From the NCBI GenBank assembly GCA_035933635.1, contig DASYYY010000048.1, positions 1 to 46,649 of the forward strand: 46,649 nucleotides of DNA. Reading direction: 5' to 3'. A program made the translations under genes and the position numbers. Position 1 is the stretch's first letter; each line of letters opens with the position of its first letter. This DNA is from JAKIVR01 sp035933635 (lineage in GTDB: Archaea; Thermoplasmatota; Thermoplasmata; Lutacidiplasmatales; UBA184). Of the stretch, positions 26,611 to 34,827 are shown in pieces. The notes beneath the pieces are model-generated. The model did not search any database. It was not told where the DNA came from and saw only the letters and a list, made by a program, of their open reading frames with translations.

Positions 26611-29600
26611 ATGCGACGACCGTTCGACCGCTCCCCGCCGGGAACTCTGGCGCCCCGGCCCACCCGCGCCTGCCGAACCGGCGGCTCCCGGCGGATTGTA
26701 TCGCTACCTCGCTGCGTCGGGGCACTGATCCTCACCGCCCTTGCCGTCGTGGGGTCTCTGGCGATCGGTGGCGCAGCCATGCACTCGCTCTCGGGCGGGC
26801 CCGGGGTTTCGAACGTCCAGCTCGCGAACTCTCCGGGTCTGCCGATCGTCCTGCGCAGCTGCTCGCTCTCGTCGCTGATGGCGGCGACGAACTCGACGCG
26901 CTACACCGGAGGCACGATCGACTACGGGGCCAACTGCACGCTGAGCGTTTCGACCCCGATCGACCTCGGCGCGATCAACGCCACGGGGGCGGCCACACTG
27001 TCCGCGGGCGGGTACAACGTGGTCTTGGACGGTGGGGGCAACAACCGGATCCTCTCGATCTACTCCAAGGCCACGATCACCGGGATCACCTTCGAGCATG
27101 GGTTCGCCATGGCGCTCAACAACACGACCGTCGGCGCCACGGGCGCTGCCGGCACTCCGGGCTACACGGGCGCGTCCGGCTCACCGGGACTCCCCGGGGG
27201 AAACGGCACTCCGGGTGCTGCCGGAACGCCCGGCACTCCCGGCCAGGTCGGTGGGGACGGCGGCAACGGGTACATCGGCGTCGGCGGGGCGATCTGGATG
27301 AACACGTTCGCCCTCAAGCTGAGCCACGACACGTTCATCGACGATACCGCCGCCGGACAGGCCGGGACCAACGGGGGACTGGGCGGTGACGGCGGAGCCG
27401 GCGGCAACGGCGGATACGGCGGCGTCGGCGGCTCGGCCAACTACTCGGGTGGGTCGGGCGGCAACGGAGGCAGTGGCGGAGCCGGCGCAGCCGGAGCCCA
27501 CGGCGGGCGCGGCGGAACCGGTGGCGAAGGCGGCTACGCCTACGGCGGCGCGGTCTACGCCCTCGGATCGCTCGACCTCGAGAACGATACGTTCGTCGAC
27601 GACGTAGCGATCGGCGGGGACGGCGGCGACGGGGGCAACGGAGGCTCCGGCGGTGCCGGCGGAATCGGAGGGCTCGCCGGAAACGGCGGTGACGGCGGCG
27701 GGGGCATCTCCTACGGCGGCGACGGTGGGATGGCCGGTCCGGACGGTCGCAGCGGGGCCGGAGGCGCCGCGGGCGACGGCGGCACCGGCGGCGACGGAGG
27801 CTGGGCGCAAGGCGGGGCGGTGTTCGACGAAGGTACGATCAAGATCGCCAATTCGAGCTTCTCGGGATGTTACGCGGCCGCCGGGGGCGCCGGTTCCGGA
27901 GGGCACGGAGGCGCCGGCGGGGGCGGCGGGGCCGGTCTGGGCGTCATGGCCATCGGTGGCGGCGGGGGAGGCGGCGGAGCTCCGGCGTACGGCGGGAGCG
28001 GCTTCCCCGGAGGTTCCGCGGGCGGCACGGCCCGCGCGTCGGCCGCCGGCATGCCCGGGTCCGGGGGCTCGGGAGGCTCGGGTGGCCAAGGCGGCATGGT
28101 CCACGGCGGGGCGGTGAGCGCCTTTGGGCGCACGTCCTACCTCCTCGACGCGCTCTTCGACCAGGATGCCGCCTACGGCGGGTCCGGCGGAGCCGGTGGA
28201 GGGGTCTACTACGCGAACGGAGGCTACGGAGGCACCGGGGGTTTGGGCGAGCGGGCCGGGATCGCCGGGAGCGGCGGCTCCGGTCTCTACTCGACAGCGC
28301 ATTCCGTCAACGGCGGCGATGGCGCCAACGCGGGCAGCGCCCCGGCGGGCGGCGCCGCAGGAGCCGCCACCCCCGGGGCCAAGGGGGGCGTGGGCGGCAC
28401 CGGCGGTGACGGAGGAGACGCCGATGGCGGCGGCCTGTACACGAACACGCTCGGCTCCTCGGGCTCGTCCACCTGGCACTTGGACTACTTCCTGGACTCG
28501 CTGGCGCAGGGCGGTCAGGGCGGCTCGGGCGGGGCCGGCGGCGACGGCGGTGCGGGGGGCAATGGCGGAACCGGCGGGATCGGGGGACAGGGCGGCAGCG
28601 GGGGCAACGCCGCTTGGATCTCTACCGGCGGGACCACGTCCGGTTACAATGGTGGCAATGCCACTCCCGGCAACGCCGGCGGAAAGGCCACGGCCGCCGG
28701 GAACGGGGCCGACGGGGCCGACGGCGGTACCGGCGGGCGAGGCGGCATGGGCCAAGGAGGCGGGCTCTTCGCCGACGGAAGTTTGCGCCTGTCGAAAGGC
28801 TACTTCGTCTCGGACTCGGCAATCGGCGGCGATGGCGGTCGCGGAGGTCTCGGAGGGGACGGGGGATACGGCGGCACCGGCGGCTCGGGCGGAACGGGCG
28901 CCGGCGGAGGCAACGGAGGTTCCGCTGCCGGTACCGGCGGCACCGCTCGAGCCGGGGCCGCCGGCGGTTCGGGGATCACCGCGGTCATGGGTGGCCACGG
29001 CGGTAACGGCGGCAACGGCGGGAATGGCCAATCCGGCGGCAATGGCTCGGGCGGTGGCGTATTCTTGAGGCAATCGACCGGTCTGGGGCTGACCTTAATC
29101 GTGTTCACCTGGGACAACGCCACGGGCGGCGCCGGTGGCGCCGGCGGTGACGGTGGTCACGGCGGCAGCGGGGGCGGCGGGGGCCGAGGCGGGGACGGCG
29201 GACTCGGCGGCGCAGCGGGGAACTCCTCGACCTCCACCCCCGGCGGCCACGGCGGCCGGGGCGGAGGCGGAGGATCCGGCGGACCCGGTGGCAACGGTGG
29301 AACCTCCGGGGCCGGGGCGAACGGGGGCCGGGGCCAGGGCGGCGGGATCTACGACGCGGGCTTCATGATCAGCTCCAACTGCACGATGATCTGCTTCCCG
29401 GTTTCGGCGAACTACTCCCACAACAACGCCACCGGCGGCGACCCGGGTATCAACAATTGCACGGCATTGGGAACGGGCTGCCCGGGGCTCCCGGGGAATG
29501 GAGGATCGATCGGTGCCGGGGGAACGGGAGGATTGGGCGGCAATGCGAACTCCGCGGGGGGAGGTACGCGCGCCCCCAGCGGCAAGAACGGCAAGTCCGG

Positions 29601-29682
29601 AACGGTCGGTCCGAATGGGTCGCCGGGTAGCGTAGGCCCTTCGGGCACCGCTGGCCCGGCCGTCGGTTCGGATTCCGGTTAG
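26611..29682 (+). CDS. Giant glycine-rich exported protein with beta-helix-like modules and collagen-like stretches
   Basis: 1023 residues. A long basic N-terminus leads to a signal or anchor helix (VGALILTALAVVGSLAIGGAAM, about 36-57), then an asparagine- and serine-rich domain to about 170. Residues about 174-214 follow a collagen-like G-x-y pattern (GTPGYTGASGSPGLPGG). From there to about 945, eight modules of the form GGA(V/I)Y-x-x-G-x-L-x-L-x-x-(D/N)TF-x-D-D-x-A-x-GG recur every 85-110 residues (near 224, 312, 402, 499, 607, 717, 815 and 911), separated by GG-x repeats. The end is collagen-like again. This looks like a beta-helix spine with long polyglycine loops. There is no catalytic motif and no C-terminal anchor. 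Superficially it resembles PE_PGRS proteins but has no PE domain. Confidence 0.8.
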   Translation: MRRPFDRSPPGTLAPRPTRACRTGGSRRIVSLPRCVGALILTALAVVGSLAIGGAAMHSLSGGPGVSNVQLANSPGLPIVLRSCSLSSLMAATNSTRYTGGTIDYGANCTLSVSTPIDLGAINATGAATLSAGGYNVVLDGGGNNRILSIYSKATITGITFEHGFAMALNNTTVGATGAAGTPGYTGASGSPGLPGGNGTPGAAGTPGTPGQVGGDGGNGYIGVGGAIWMNTFALKLSHDTFIDDTAAGQAGTNGGLGGDGGAGGNGGYGGVGGSANYSGGSGGNGGSGGAGAAGAHGGRGGTGGEGGYAYGGAVYALGSLDLENDTFVDDVAIGGDGGDGGNGGSGGAGGIGGLAGNGGDGGGGISYGGDGGMAGPDGRSGAGGAAGDGGTGGDGGWAQGGAVFDEGTIKIANSSFSGCYAAAGGAGSGGHGGAGGGGGAGLGVMAIGGGGGGGGAPAYGGSGFPGGSAGGTARASAAGMPGSGGSGGSGGQGGMVHGGAVSAFGRTSYLLDALFDQDAAYGGSGGAGGGVYYANGGYGGTGGLGERAGIAGSGGSGLYSTAHSVNGGDGANAGSAPAGGAAGAATPGAKGGVGGTGGDGGDADGGGLYTNTLGSSGSSTWHLDYFLDSLAQGGQGGSGGAGGDGGAGGNGGTGGIGGQGGSGGNAAWISTGGTTSGYNGGNATPGNAGGKATAAGNGADGADGGTGGRGGMGQGGGLFADGSLRLSKGYFVSDSAIGGDGGRGGLGGDGGYGGTGGSGGTGAGGGNGGSAAGTGGTARAGAAGGSGITAVMGGHGGNGGNGGNGQSGGNGSGGGVFLRQSTGLGLTLIVFTWDNATGGAGGAGGDGGHGGSGGGGGRGGDGGLGGAAGNSSTSTPGGHGGRGGGGGSGGPGGNGGTSGAGANGGRGQGGGIYDAGFMISSNCTMICFPVSANYSHNNATGGDPGINNCTALGTGCPGLPGNGGSIGAGGTGGLGGNANSAGGGTRAPSGKNGKSGTVGPNGSPGSVGPSGTAGPAVGSDSG

Positions 29683-29854
29683 AAACGCCGGAAGCCCGTG
29701 GTCGATGGGGCATCTGCCGGGGGCCGCTCCTGCGAGGGCGAGCCTCTCGTCATCCGCCTCCCGCGCGGAATCGACGGGCCCCGCTGGTCCAGAAGTCGGT
29801 CGAGGATTCCACTCGGCTCGGTAGGACCGAAGTTCGTCGCGGGCCGGAGCGACC

Positions 29855-30133
29855 CTACGTCCGAGCGCCTGGAGTTGTGGATTCGGGGGATGTGGTCGAG
29901 GTCGCGTGCTTCGGAAGGTACACGTAGACCATGTACGCCAAGATCGCCGCGTAGAGGATGACACCGCCGGCGATGGCCAGGGTGACGTTCAGCCACACAC
30001 GTGACGTGCCGGCGTCCTGGACGTAGCCGAGCAGCGCGGAGGCAACGATGGTGAAGACGAGGCCCAGCGAGATCTGGAGTGGGCTCGGGCGTCGTCGGTA
30101 GAAGGCGACCGAGATCAACCCAGGCAGGATCAT
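29855..30133 (-). CDS. Small two-helix membrane protein
   Basis: 92 residues of unknown function. Two hydrophobic helices (about residues 19-40 and 47-72) are separated by a short polar loop (VQDAGTSRVW); the tail is threonine- and serine-rich. A CCTAAGTAGT box 26 bases upstream of the ATG at 30133 supports it as a real, leaderless gene. No family was recognised. Confidence 0.6.
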   Translation of the reverse strand: MILPGLISVAFYRRRPSPLQISLGLVFTIVASALLGYVQDAGTSRVWLNVTLAIAGGVILYAAILAYMVYVYLPKHATSTTSPESTTPGART

Positions 30134-30153
30134 CTCACGTCGGAACCCCGCCC

Positions 30154-30163
30154 ACTACTTAGG
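30154..30163 (-). promoter_or_regulatory. TATA-like box of the small membrane protein gene
   Basis: CCTAAGTAGT on the minus strand is centred about 26 bases upstream of the ATG at 30133. Confidence 0.4.
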
Positions 30164-30384
30164 CTGGCGACGGGCCCGGATTGCCGGCCTTGCCCCGGGG
30201 CGTATGCTGTTAGAGGGTGTGCGCCGGTTCCCGAGGCCCGGCTGTGCCAGATCCCCCGGACCCTGATCGGACCCTCTCACCTTGGTTCGAGCACTCGTCG
30301 GCACGGAGACCGCGTCGGTCCCCGGGGTGAGATCGGGAGAGCTCGAGCGAAGGGTTAGGGGGACCCGGTCCGTGGCGGCCACCA

Positions 30385-30900
30385 ATGTCGAGGGTCCAGC
30401 TCGTAGCGTACGACCCTTCGTGGCCTTCCCAGTTCGAGAGCCTTCGTTCTCGCATCGTGCAAGCCCTCCCCGACGCCCGGGTCGAACATATCGGGTCGAC
30501 CGCCGTCCCGGGTTGCGCGGCCAAGCCGATCATCGATATCAGCGTCGGATTGGCCCCCGGATCGTCGGTGCGCGATGCGACCTTCAGGGCGGCCGGTCTG
30601 ACGTTCCGATCCCTTCAGCCCTATTCTTTGGTCTTCGCGATCGATCACCCGGACGGAAACCGGTGGGCGAACGTGCACGTTCGGTACCAGGGATCGGAGT
30701 CCGAACTCAACGACCTCCGTCTCCGGGACTTCCTTCGAGTGCACGCAGAAGCGGTTCGCGCCTACGTCGAGGCGAAGACCTCTGCCGCCACCGCCTCCGT
30801 CGACGGGAGGGAGTACACTCGAACGAAGGCGCCCTTCATCGAGAGGCTCCGCGGCGAGGTCCGACGGTGGGCCGAAGCGACCGGGTGGTCGCCGAGCTGA
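30385..30900 (+). CDS. GrpB family (UPF0157) protein
   Basis: 171-residue protein of the GrpB/UPF0157 group, which has a nucleotidyltransferase-like fold and is often a stand-alone protein with no proven substrate. Family hallmarks are YDPSWPSQFESLRSRI at the N-terminus, VEHIGSTAVPGCAAKPIIDI with the HIGSTAVPG motif (residues 35-43), and HVRYQGSESELNDLRLRDFLR, corresponding to the conserved LxFRDxLR region. The ATG at 30385 gives the standard start. It is followed by a strong hairpin that may end the transcript. Confidence 0.92.
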   Translation: MSRVQLVAYDPSWPSQFESLRSRIVQALPDARVEHIGSTAVPGCAAKPIIDISVGLAPGSSVRDATFRAAGLTFRSLQPYSLVFAIDHPDGNRWANVHVRYQGSESELNDLRLRDFLRVHAEAVRAYVEAKTSAATASVDGREYTRTKAPFIERLRGEVRRWAEATGWSPS

Positions 30901-30930
30901 GCGGAGCGATGTCGGGCCTGCACTTGATGC

Positions 30931-30949
30931 CCCCCTCGCAGCGAGGGGG
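30931..30949 (+). terminator. Strong hairpin downstream of the GrpB gene
   Basis: CCCCCTCGC followed by A and GCGAGGGGG is a perfect inverted repeat, in practice a 7-bp stem with a GCAGC loop. No clear T-run follows, so it may stabilise the 3' end rather than terminate by itself. Confidence 0.4.
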
Positions 30950-31032
30950 CTCTGCTCCCCGCCACTTTGCAGATGGAGACGGCCGTCGTTTCCGTCCCCG
31001 GACCGTCGCCTTCGACCGCTTCCTCGGGAGAG

Positions 31033-31068
31033 CTAAAGTACCCGTATTACGGTGACGTATTACGTGAC
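31033..31068 (+). promoter_or_regulatory. Promoter and direct-repeat operator of the toxin-antitoxin pair
   Basis: CTAAAGTA (31033-31040) is a TATA-like box about 27 bases upstream of the GTG at 31064. Between them lie two direct copies of CGTATTAC followed by (G)GTGAC, at 31043-31056 and 31056-31068, spaced 13 bases apart. Such repeats over the transcription start fit autorepression by the antitoxin. Confidence 0.5.
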
Positions 31069-31282
31069 GGACGAGATCGAGGTCGTGGATCGAATCCATC
31101 GTGTCGGGAACAGCCTCGCGATCTTGATTCCGGCCAAAGTGGCCCGGCGCGCTCACCTGAGGGAAGGGGACCCTGTACGAGCGCACCTTTCAGCCGAACT
31201 TCCCTCGCCGTACGGCCTCCTCCGAGGGAAGGTCTCGGGGCCCTTCATCCGAAAGAAGGAGGGCCTCTGGCGTGACCGGTAA
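31064..31282 (+). CDS. AbrB/MazE-like antitoxin
   Basis: About 72 residues (76 if the GTG at 31052 is used). The swapped-hairpin DNA-binding motif is RIHRVGNSLAILIPAKVARRAHLREGD, split as VGNSLAILIPAKVA plus LREGDPV, typical of VapB/AbrB antitoxins. The C-terminal part is the presumed toxin-binding tail. I prefer the GTG at 31064 because the TATA-like box at 31033 sits 27 bases before it. It overlaps the PIN-domain toxin gene by 11 bases, a standard type II toxin-antitoxin layout. Confidence 0.85.
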   Translation: MTDEIEVVDRIHRVGNSLAILIPAKVARRAHLREGDPVRAHLSAELPSPYGLLRGKVSGPFIRKKEGLWRDR

Positions 31283-31673
31283 GCGGGTGGTATTCGATAC
31301 CTGGGCGTGGTGGGAGGTTCTTCGTGCGTCAGCGAAGGGGACCCGACTCAAAACCGGGTACCTAGACGTCGAAGGGGTGCGCGTCTACACTTCCGCAATA
31401 TCGCTTGGCGAGCTGGCCGCCAAATTGGCATCTGAGGGGCGGTCGGAGGATGTGCCAGCCGTCGTATCGAGTCTCAGGGGTACGAGTGAGATCGTCGACA
31501 TCACTGGAAGCCTCGCTGCTTCCGGCGGGCTCCTACGGGCAGAACTCCGCCAACGAGATCCCGCTGCAAGCCTGGCCGACGGTGTAGTGCTTTGGACCGC
31601 GCGCCAGCTCGGTGCCACCCTGATAAGCGCAGGTCCAGCATTTCGTGGGCTGCCCGATGTACTGGATCGCTGA
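31272..31673 (+). CDS. PIN-domain toxin, VapC-like
   Basis: 133-residue PIN-domain ribonuclease. The first acidic residue is in VVFDTWAWWEVL (D9), the second in ISLGELAAKL, and the third in ASLADGVVLWTARQLGATLIS, all in family order, so the metal site looks intact. WAWWEVL is more tryptophan-rich than most VapC proteins. The GTG start at 31272 overlaps the antitoxin stop by 11 bases. The probable role is cleavage of RNA under stress when the antitoxin is degraded; the target is unknown. Confidence 0.88.
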   Translation: MTGKRVVFDTWAWWEVLRASAKGTRLKTGYLDVEGVRVYTSAISLGELAAKLASEGRSEDVPAVVSSLRGTSEIVDITGSLAASGGLLRAELRQRDPAASLADGVVLWTARQLGATLISAGPAFRGLPDVLDR

Positions 31674-31686
31674 CTAGGGGTAATCC

Positions 31687-31862
31687 CGTCGAGTGTCCGG
31701 GCCGCGTCTTGCGGCGCCCGGTGTGCAATCCGGGTTGCGCGTAGCGAGGAAGCTCCGGGCGTCCTCCTCGCCCGACCGGGGGAAACCGGCCCTCGTGCCG
31801 GCAGCGTTGCAACGCAACTAAATACGGGCAGCCCCGAGATGGTGCGATTCGGCTGTCCCCCC
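31687..31862 (+). ncRNA. Candidate structured RNA, weakly like a minimal RNase P RNA
   Basis: The segment between vapC and the glycosidase gene has no credible reading frame but contains successive strong hairpins: CCGGG..CCCGG around 31698-31721, GTGCAA/TTGCGC at 31723-31740, GCGAGGA/TCCTCGC around 31744-31771, CCGG/CCGG around 31776-31790, and GGGCAGCC pairing with GGCTGTCCC near the end. GAGGAAGCTCCGGGC (31746-31760) resembles the RNase P region I consensus GAGGAAAGTCC, and ATTCGGCTGT (31848-31857) resembles region V, but both deviate at positions that are normally invariant. Alternative: a regulatory leader or untranslated region. Confidence 0.22.
31723..31740. repeat. Palindromic GTGCAA-N6-TTGCAC site, copy 1 (one mismatch)
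   Basis: GTGCAA, six bases, TTGCGC. Two further copies are at 38964 and 40309. It lies 160 bases upstream of the glycosidase gene and inside the candidate RNA, where it would form a hairpin. Confidence 0.4.
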
Positions 31863-31899
31863 TGGCGCATCGGGGGCCGGAGGGAGCGCCGTCCTACCC

Positions 31900-34122
31900 T
31901 TGAGCAGAGTGGACCGGTTTTGGGTCGCCGCTCTCATGATCGCTCTGGTCCTCCTCGTGTCCCCTATCCAGTTGGCCGCCGCTTCGCTCCAACCCGCTGC
32001 GGCCCCACCTGGAGTCTCGCCCACCGCCACGGGCGTCGTGGCAGCGGTCGTCGTTTCGGACGGTCAGACCATTCATTGGAGTTCGGGCGGGGCTTCCTCC
32101 ACAGTGACCGACCGGGTATCCGATCTCGCGGGGACGCCTACCACCAGATCCTACGAAGTCCGTCTGACCGTTTCCCATCCCCTCGCCTCAGTCCGGGTAG
32201 CCGTCGAGACGTTTCCCCTCAGCCATTGGGCAGACCCGACGCAACTCCCCGGCGGTCCGGATAACCTCCCATCCCTGCCGTATTGGACGTGGTCGGTCCA
32301 GAGCAACGGACGAACGGTGAGCACCTCATGGTCGTTGAACGCTGCAACGGGAAGGCTGTCCGGTCCCGCGTCTTGGGCCAACACGACTCTGCGAGTGTCC
32401 GGGTCGACAGATCCGGCGGCCGTCGTGACGGTCTATCCGGGACTGCCCGACCGAACGATAGCCCCTGGGGTCGGATTCTCGTTGAACGGGGTCCAGTTCG
32501 GACCGTGGGGTAGCCGCGCACTGGCCAATCTCACCCCATTCGCGAGTTCACTCGCTCCTCAGGTTGTCCGGTTCGGCCTGCTCAACTTGGGGACGATCCA
32601 GGGCTGGAACAACTCGACCAACGCCCCGGTCCTCAACTTCAGTACGTTCGATCGCGCACTCGCCTTTGCGACCTTATTGCACGCCTCAACCATTCTCACC
32701 GTGCCTGTCGGAACCTGGGGGGACGGGAACTCACTCCCCGAAGGCATGGCGCTGAACGGTAGCGCGCCCGTGAGCTGCGCCTACGGCTCGGGGTACCTCG
32801 CAACACCGGCCGCGTACGCCCGCTTGCTCACTCCGCTCGTCCAGCACATGGCGAGCTTGGGCGAGCACGTACGCTACTGGACCATCGGCAACGAGATGCC
32901 GCTCCTGAACAGCACCCTGGTCGACGCCTACATCGCGGACTTCAACGCCGCCGAGAAGGCGATCCACGCCCGCCTACCGACCGACCTGGTCGGTTCGGAC
33001 GTCATGACCTCCAAGTTCTACCTCCCCACTTTCGCCGCGGCGGCCCAGGGAGTAGGCTTCCTGTCGTACCACTTCTATCCGGCGAACGCCCTGACGTATG
33101 TGGGGGGAACCTACGCCCCTCCGAACGGGACGGGGGGTGCGTTCACCGACGCGCAGCTCTGGCAGAACGGGACGGACCTCGCCCACCACCACACGTTCGC
33201 CGCTCCCGCCAGTGCCGAACAGTCGTGGAAGAACTTGACCGGGCACGGGCTGGCCGACCTGGACGCGGAATCGAACCTAAACGCAGTCGGTGGATCCGTG
33301 AGTTCAACACCCGGAACCGATCCCCGCCAACAGACGACATTCGCTGGCGCCTGGCTCGGCGCATCGCTTATAGATGCGGCTACAGAGAACGTGAGCGCGT
33401 TCACCTTTTTCGCGCTCGCCCAGCCGGCGATCGCAACGCCGACGGCCACCTCGGCGTATGGAGGGTGGGGGTTTGATCTGGTGTCGGTGTCGACCAACGG
33501 CTCGCTGGTTCTCTATGCACCCTACTACGCACTCCGAATGTGGAGCGCGGCGATTCCCGCGGGTGCGCCCGGGCTCGTCGTGACCAGCTCCGACCCGAAT
33601 CTGGTACGGGCGTACGCAGTATTCACCCCGACTGGGCCATCTCTTGCCCTAGTTTCGGGAGTGAACACCTCGCTGAGGGTGATAGTTCGAGTGGCTGGGG
33701 GGAATGCGACCTGGTGGGGAGGGTTCCGCATTGACGGGAACTCGTACGTGGAGAGGTACGACCCTCAAACACATTCCACGTCGCTCGTACAATCTGGCGT
33801 GAGCGTCCTCGCTCCTCAAGGCGTCTCGTCATCGTACCTCGTCGCCTTCAACGGGTACGGCGTGGCCACGCTCCGGATGACAGTCACACCCTCCTGGACT
33901 CACGCCAACGGAGACAGGTGGAAGGGGCCGGTTGCCTCTGGCGATGGGAAAGGCTTGAGAGGTTCGCCTGTCCAGGCAGGAATGGGGATCGAGCCGGCGA
34001 AGCGTCCGTATCTCGCTCAAGAAGTTCGCGGGCTCCCCGTTTGCGACCAACGTGGAGTGCGCGAAGGCCCTTCGCAGCGTCCATCGAGTCCATCTCGCCG
34101 GAACGACTCGACGAACTCGTAA
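31900..34122 (+). CDS. Secreted clan GH-A-like glycoside hydrolase
   Basis: 740 residues from a TTG start (a GTG at 31909 is the alternative). The signal peptide is FWVAALMIALVLLVSPIQLAAA. An N-terminal beta-sandwich region leads to a (beta/alpha)8 barrel. RYWTIGNEMPL carries the acid/base glutamate E332 after asparagine, FLSYHFYP is typical of clan GH-A, and E457 in DLDAESNLN is a candidate nucleophile 125 residues later. A C-terminal beta domain follows the barrel. The last 70 or so residues are arginine-, proline- and glycine-rich, unlike the rest, and there is no membrane anchor, so the original C-terminus may have been replaced. The family (GH39, GH79 or other) and substrate cannot be fixed by eye. 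Confidence 0.75.
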   Translation: MSRVDRFWVAALMIALVLLVSPIQLAAASLQPAAAPPGVSPTATGVVAAVVVSDGQTIHWSSGGASSTVTDRVSDLAGTPTTRSYEVRLTVSHPLASVRVAVETFPLSHWADPTQLPGGPDNLPSLPYWTWSVQSNGRTVSTSWSLNAATGRLSGPASWANTTLRVSGSTDPAAVVTVYPGLPDRTIAPGVGFSLNGVQFGPWGSRALANLTPFASSLAPQVVRFGLLNLGTIQGWNNSTNAPVLNFSTFDRALAFATLLHASTILTVPVGTWGDGNSLPEGMALNGSAPVSCAYGSGYLATPAAYARLLTPLVQHMASLGEHVRYWTIGNEMPLLNSTLVDAYIADFNAAEKAIHARLPTDLVGSDVMTSKFYLPTFAAAAQGVGFLSYHFYPANALTYVGGTYAPPNGTGGAFTDAQLWQNGTDLAHHHTFAAPASAEQSWKNLTGHGLADLDAESNLNAVGGSVSSTPGTDPRQQTTFAGAWLGASLIDAATENVSAFTFFALAQPAIATPTATSAYGGWGFDLVSVSTNGSLVLYAPYYALRMWSAAIPAGAPGLVVTSSDPNLVRAYAVFTPTGPSLALVSGVNTSLRVIVRVAGGNATWWGGFRIDGNSYVERYDPQTHSTSLVQSGVSVLAPQGVSSSYLVAFNGYGVATLRMTVTPSWTHANGDRWKGPVASGDGKGLRGSPVQAGMGIEPAKRPYLAQEVRGLPVCDQRGVREGPSQRPSSPSRRNDSTNS

Positions 34123-34827
34123 GTCGGCTTGGCTCGGGGGGCTCGGAGGCCTCACCTTGGGACAGACTCCGCGTGAAAGGGGCATTGCACGTGTAGATCG
34201 ATCCGACCTGAACGAGCAGGCGCATAGTCCGTCCTACTCAGCCGTGCGAGTCCTGCCTACGTCGCTTCAATCGAGATCGATCATGGCAGGTCCCCCAGGA
34301 GCGGACGATCACCGATTCGGGGTATCTTTCAATGCCCCCTTGGAGAACCTGTCCGGTACGTTCGGCTGACATCGACTCGAAGTGTGAGTTGGTAGGTCGT
34401 AGCTCGCCACAGTTGTTGGTGATCCACTCCGCCGTATCGACGGATCGGCATCCGTATCGAGTCCTGACTGTCCGAGCCGGTGTGGGCGCAGGCTGACCCT
34501 CGACCTACACTCGACGCGGTCCCTCCTCGCGGCGGGGGGCCGTTCTCGGACCCCTGCCTCACGTTCGAGGCGATCTAACAGATGCAGCGCACTGCCGACG
34601 AGTCGCGGGCTCTCCCTCGGCGCCTCAGACTCAGGAGTGCCCCCCCCGATCGGTGCCAGCGTTGGACCTGGCAAGGACTATTCCGGGAACTCTGGTGGCA
34701 AGCCCTCCTCGCTCACGACCAGGAAGTGGGCGTCAACGTGCCTTGGAACTCGTCGTAGGGTGCCCTCAGCAAAGCGCCTCTCGGCCTCTGTACCTCGGGG
34801 GGCGCGGGCGGGTGGGGGCGAAATTGC
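34123..34827. other. Intergenic stretch without a supported gene
   Basis: About 700 bases between the glycosidase and the kelch-PKD gene. Short overlapping frames run through 34000-34200, including one ending in SPWDRLRVKGALHV at 34196, but none has a start, promoter and steady composition together. It may be a decayed gene that was joined to the odd 3' end of the glycosidase. I see no RNA or clear repeat. Confidence 0.5.

Noticed and set aside
27181..29073. Long minus-strand frames opposite the glycine-rich gene
   Set aside because: Glycine codons read backwards give proline, alanine and serine frames without stops; composition is explained by the plus-strand repeat.
27130..29680. Repeat-rich DNA that could suggest a CRISPR array
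   Set aside because: The repetition is of degenerate glycine codons within one frame; there are no constant repeats with unique spacers.
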